DNA of 5,974 nucleotides from an uncultured Lachnospiraceae bacterium. Its GTDB lineage: Bacteria > Bacillota > Clostridia > Lachnospirales > Lachnospiraceae. The notes under the pieces are model-generated. The model made no database searches, was not told the DNA's origin, and saw nothing but the letters and a program-made list of their open reading frames with translations. Position numbers and translations under genes: made by a program. Location of the stretch: positions 1 through 5,974 of the forward strand of contig CAJOLO010000121.1 of NCBI GenBank assembly GCA_905235345.1. The letters run 5' to 3'. Each line of letters starts with the position of its first letter. Position 1 is the first letter of the stretch. Below, piece by piece: positions 5,057 through 5,974 of this stretch.

Positions 5057-5495
5057 TAATAGATTTATCATTTATTCTATGAAGGAGAAGCCGAGTGAGA
5101 AAGCCAGGATAGAGTTCGAGCAAGAGGTGAAAAGTGTTATATATAATAAGCAGTATGTTGGTGTGGTGATGGTCAATAATGAGATAGAGAATGAAGGTGA
5201 TGAAACTGAGCCATACATTCTTGAAATCTATAATACTAACGGACGAAAAGTGATGAGTCGAAAGATAGATTTTAATTATGAAAACGTGCGTATGACCGAT
5301 AAGGAGATAGTGTTTGTCGGCGGTAACGAGTGCCGGATTTATACAATAAAAGGTGGACTTAAATTTTCTTATACATTTTCAAAGAATTTGGTGGATTTAA
5401 TTCCCACAGGATATAGCAGACGTTATATCGTACTGTATGATAATGATTCTGAAGTTATTAGATTAAAACATGATGGAGAAAAGGTAGAACAATGA
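5049..5495 (+). CDS. DUF5711 protein, C-terminal fragment in the shifted frame
   Basis: This frame continues the propeller as FGDNRFIIYSMKEK and later FVGGNECRIYTIKGGLKF, ending GEKVEQ (148 residues from 5049). The frame has an ATG at 5016, but its first residues (MFPRLNLS) translate the wrong register of the upstream domain, and no SD precedes it. It is therefore not a separate gene; it is expressed only if the frame is in fact continuous. Confidence 0.7.
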   Translation, partial: FGDNRFIIYSMKEKPSEKARIEFEQEVKSVIYNKQYVGVVMVNNEIENEGDETEPYILEIYNTNGRKVMSRKIDFNYENVRMTDKEIVFVGGNECRIYTIKGGLKFSYTFSKNLVDLIPTGYSRRYIVLYDNDSEVIRLKHDGEKVEQ

Positions 5496-5974
5496 ATACA
5501 GTCTGTATTGTAATAGGTATATTCTCGCTGATATGTGTGATTATAGGATGGGCACGCGGTTTTTTCCGTGTGCTTATTTCTGTAGCAGGAACTATTGCAA
5601 GCATTCTTGTTGCTACATATGTGGCTCCTTATGTAAGCGGATATATCCAGGATAACACGGATATTGTTGACAAACTGGCGGTATATATAGCAGAGGAGAT
5701 GGAATTTACTGATTTTGGGGAGGAAACATCAAAAGGTGTTCAGGTCACAATAATAGACAGCCTTCCATTGCCGGATGTTATGAAAGGTAATATATTAAAT
5801 AATAATAACCTTGAAACTTATGATGTGTTAAAAGCGACGGGAGTGTATGATTATATAAGTAAATCCATTGCTGTTGTTATAATAAATGGTGTGGCTTTTC
5901 TGGTACTTGTTATTGCATGTCGTATATTATTTATGCTCCTTGGCTTATTTACAAAGGGACTTACATCCATACCA
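5492..5974 (+). CDS. cvpA: CvpA family membrane protein, N-terminal part (cut by window edge)
   Basis: The frame opens with ATG at 5492 and has no stop before the right edge; 161 residues are visible. It begins MNTVCIVIGIFSLICVIIGW followed by ARGFFRVL, the short first helix and G-[WR]-x-RG-F pattern typical of CvpA (colicin V production) proteins. A second helix spans about 27-48 (ISVAGTIASILVATYVAPYV), a polar extracytoplasmic stretch about 50-122, and a third helix about 125-150 (VVIINGVAFLVLVIACRIL). CvpA proteins are polytopic inner-membrane proteins; in other bacteria they affect colicin export and envelope stress, and their role in Clostridia is unclear. The ATG overlaps the DUF5711 stop (ATGA), with AAGG (5481-5484) 7 nt upstream, so the genes are probably co-transcribed and translationally coupled. 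If the upstream frameshift is real, coupling to this start would be lost. Confidence 0.88.
   Translation, partial: MNTVCIVIGIFSLICVIIGWARGFFRVLISVAGTIASILVATYVAPYVSGYIQDNTDIVDKLAVYIAEEMEFTDFGEETSKGVQVTIIDSLPLPDVMKGNILNNNNLETYDVLKATGVYDYISKSIAVVIINGVAFLVLVIACRILFMLLGLFTKGLTSIP

Larger units (their letters stand above)
4196..5495 (+). pseudogene. DUF5711 family membrane protein, broken by a one-base frameshift
   Basis: Dropping one T from TTTT at 5048-5051 gives one 432-residue frame reading EFIDNNFGDNRFIIYSMKEK across the repair, a natural propeller-like strand pattern. The intact protein would have a very charged cytoplasmic tail (1-54), one TM helix (about 57-78, FLVILLVVGGGAFILYYL) and an extracytoplasmic domain of repeated short beta strands, such as DLNGNDVYIFNEEGKVSSS and YINLYDKNGEQISEI, typical of a beta-propeller. 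I assign DUF5711 from this layout and from cvpA being next; the molecular function is not known to me. The start at 4196 is supported by AAAGG (4183-4187) 8 nt upstream. The restored stop (5493-5495) overlaps the cvpA ATG. As written, the frame ends at TGA 5054-5056. The break may be a sequencing error, a true mutation or, less likely, +1 recoding at UUU-U. Confidence 0.85.

Overview
The window reads as chromosome of a low-GC, endospore-lineage Clostridia, most probably Lachnospiraceae. The evidence is A/T-rich coding sequence, a YyaC-type sporulation protein, a short CBS-pair protein of a type I associate with this family, a LysM membrane protein with a JAB/MPN-like head, and a DUF5711 gene followed directly by cvpA. 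Family names come from recognising residues and gene order, not from a search. No RNA gene, transposase or CRISPR array is visible.

Left part (1-1833). A stand-alone two-CBS-domain protein lies on the minus strand; its Shine-Dalgarno sequence (SD) points to an AUA rather than the canonical GTG. It is divergent from a plus-strand gene for a coiled-coil / two-TM / coiled-coil membrane protein of unknown function. That gene's promoter lies inside the apparent N-terminal extension of its reading frame, so the start is placed at 684. The gene converges on yyaC.

Middle (1834-3933). yyaC is on the minus strand, with a good match to a forespore sigma-F promoter upstream. The 400-base gap to the next gene holds a 46-bp tandem repeat, a 7-bp hairpin and a 12-bp palindrome. 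The plus-strand gene that follows encodes an N-terminal MPN/JAMM-like domain lacking the metal-binding histidines, one transmembrane helix and a C-terminal LysM domain.

Right part (3934-5974). A perfect extended -10 promoter is followed by two near-identical 85-bp GC-rich hairpin repeats and then a DUF5711 gene (membrane anchor plus probable beta-propeller). The DUF5711 frame is broken by one extra T in a TTTT run at 5048-5051. Removing one T restores a continuous 432-residue protein whose stop overlaps the cvpA start (ATGA). cvpA runs off the right edge.

Together the right-hand genes look like an envelope group: a membrane LysM protein, a membrane-anchored extracytoplasmic propeller and a polytopic CvpA protein. 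Their functional link is inference from order and topology. The points most worth checking are the catalytically dead JAMM-LysM fusion, the repeat-loaded DUF5711 leader, the frameshift, the AUA start and the sigma-F promoter.
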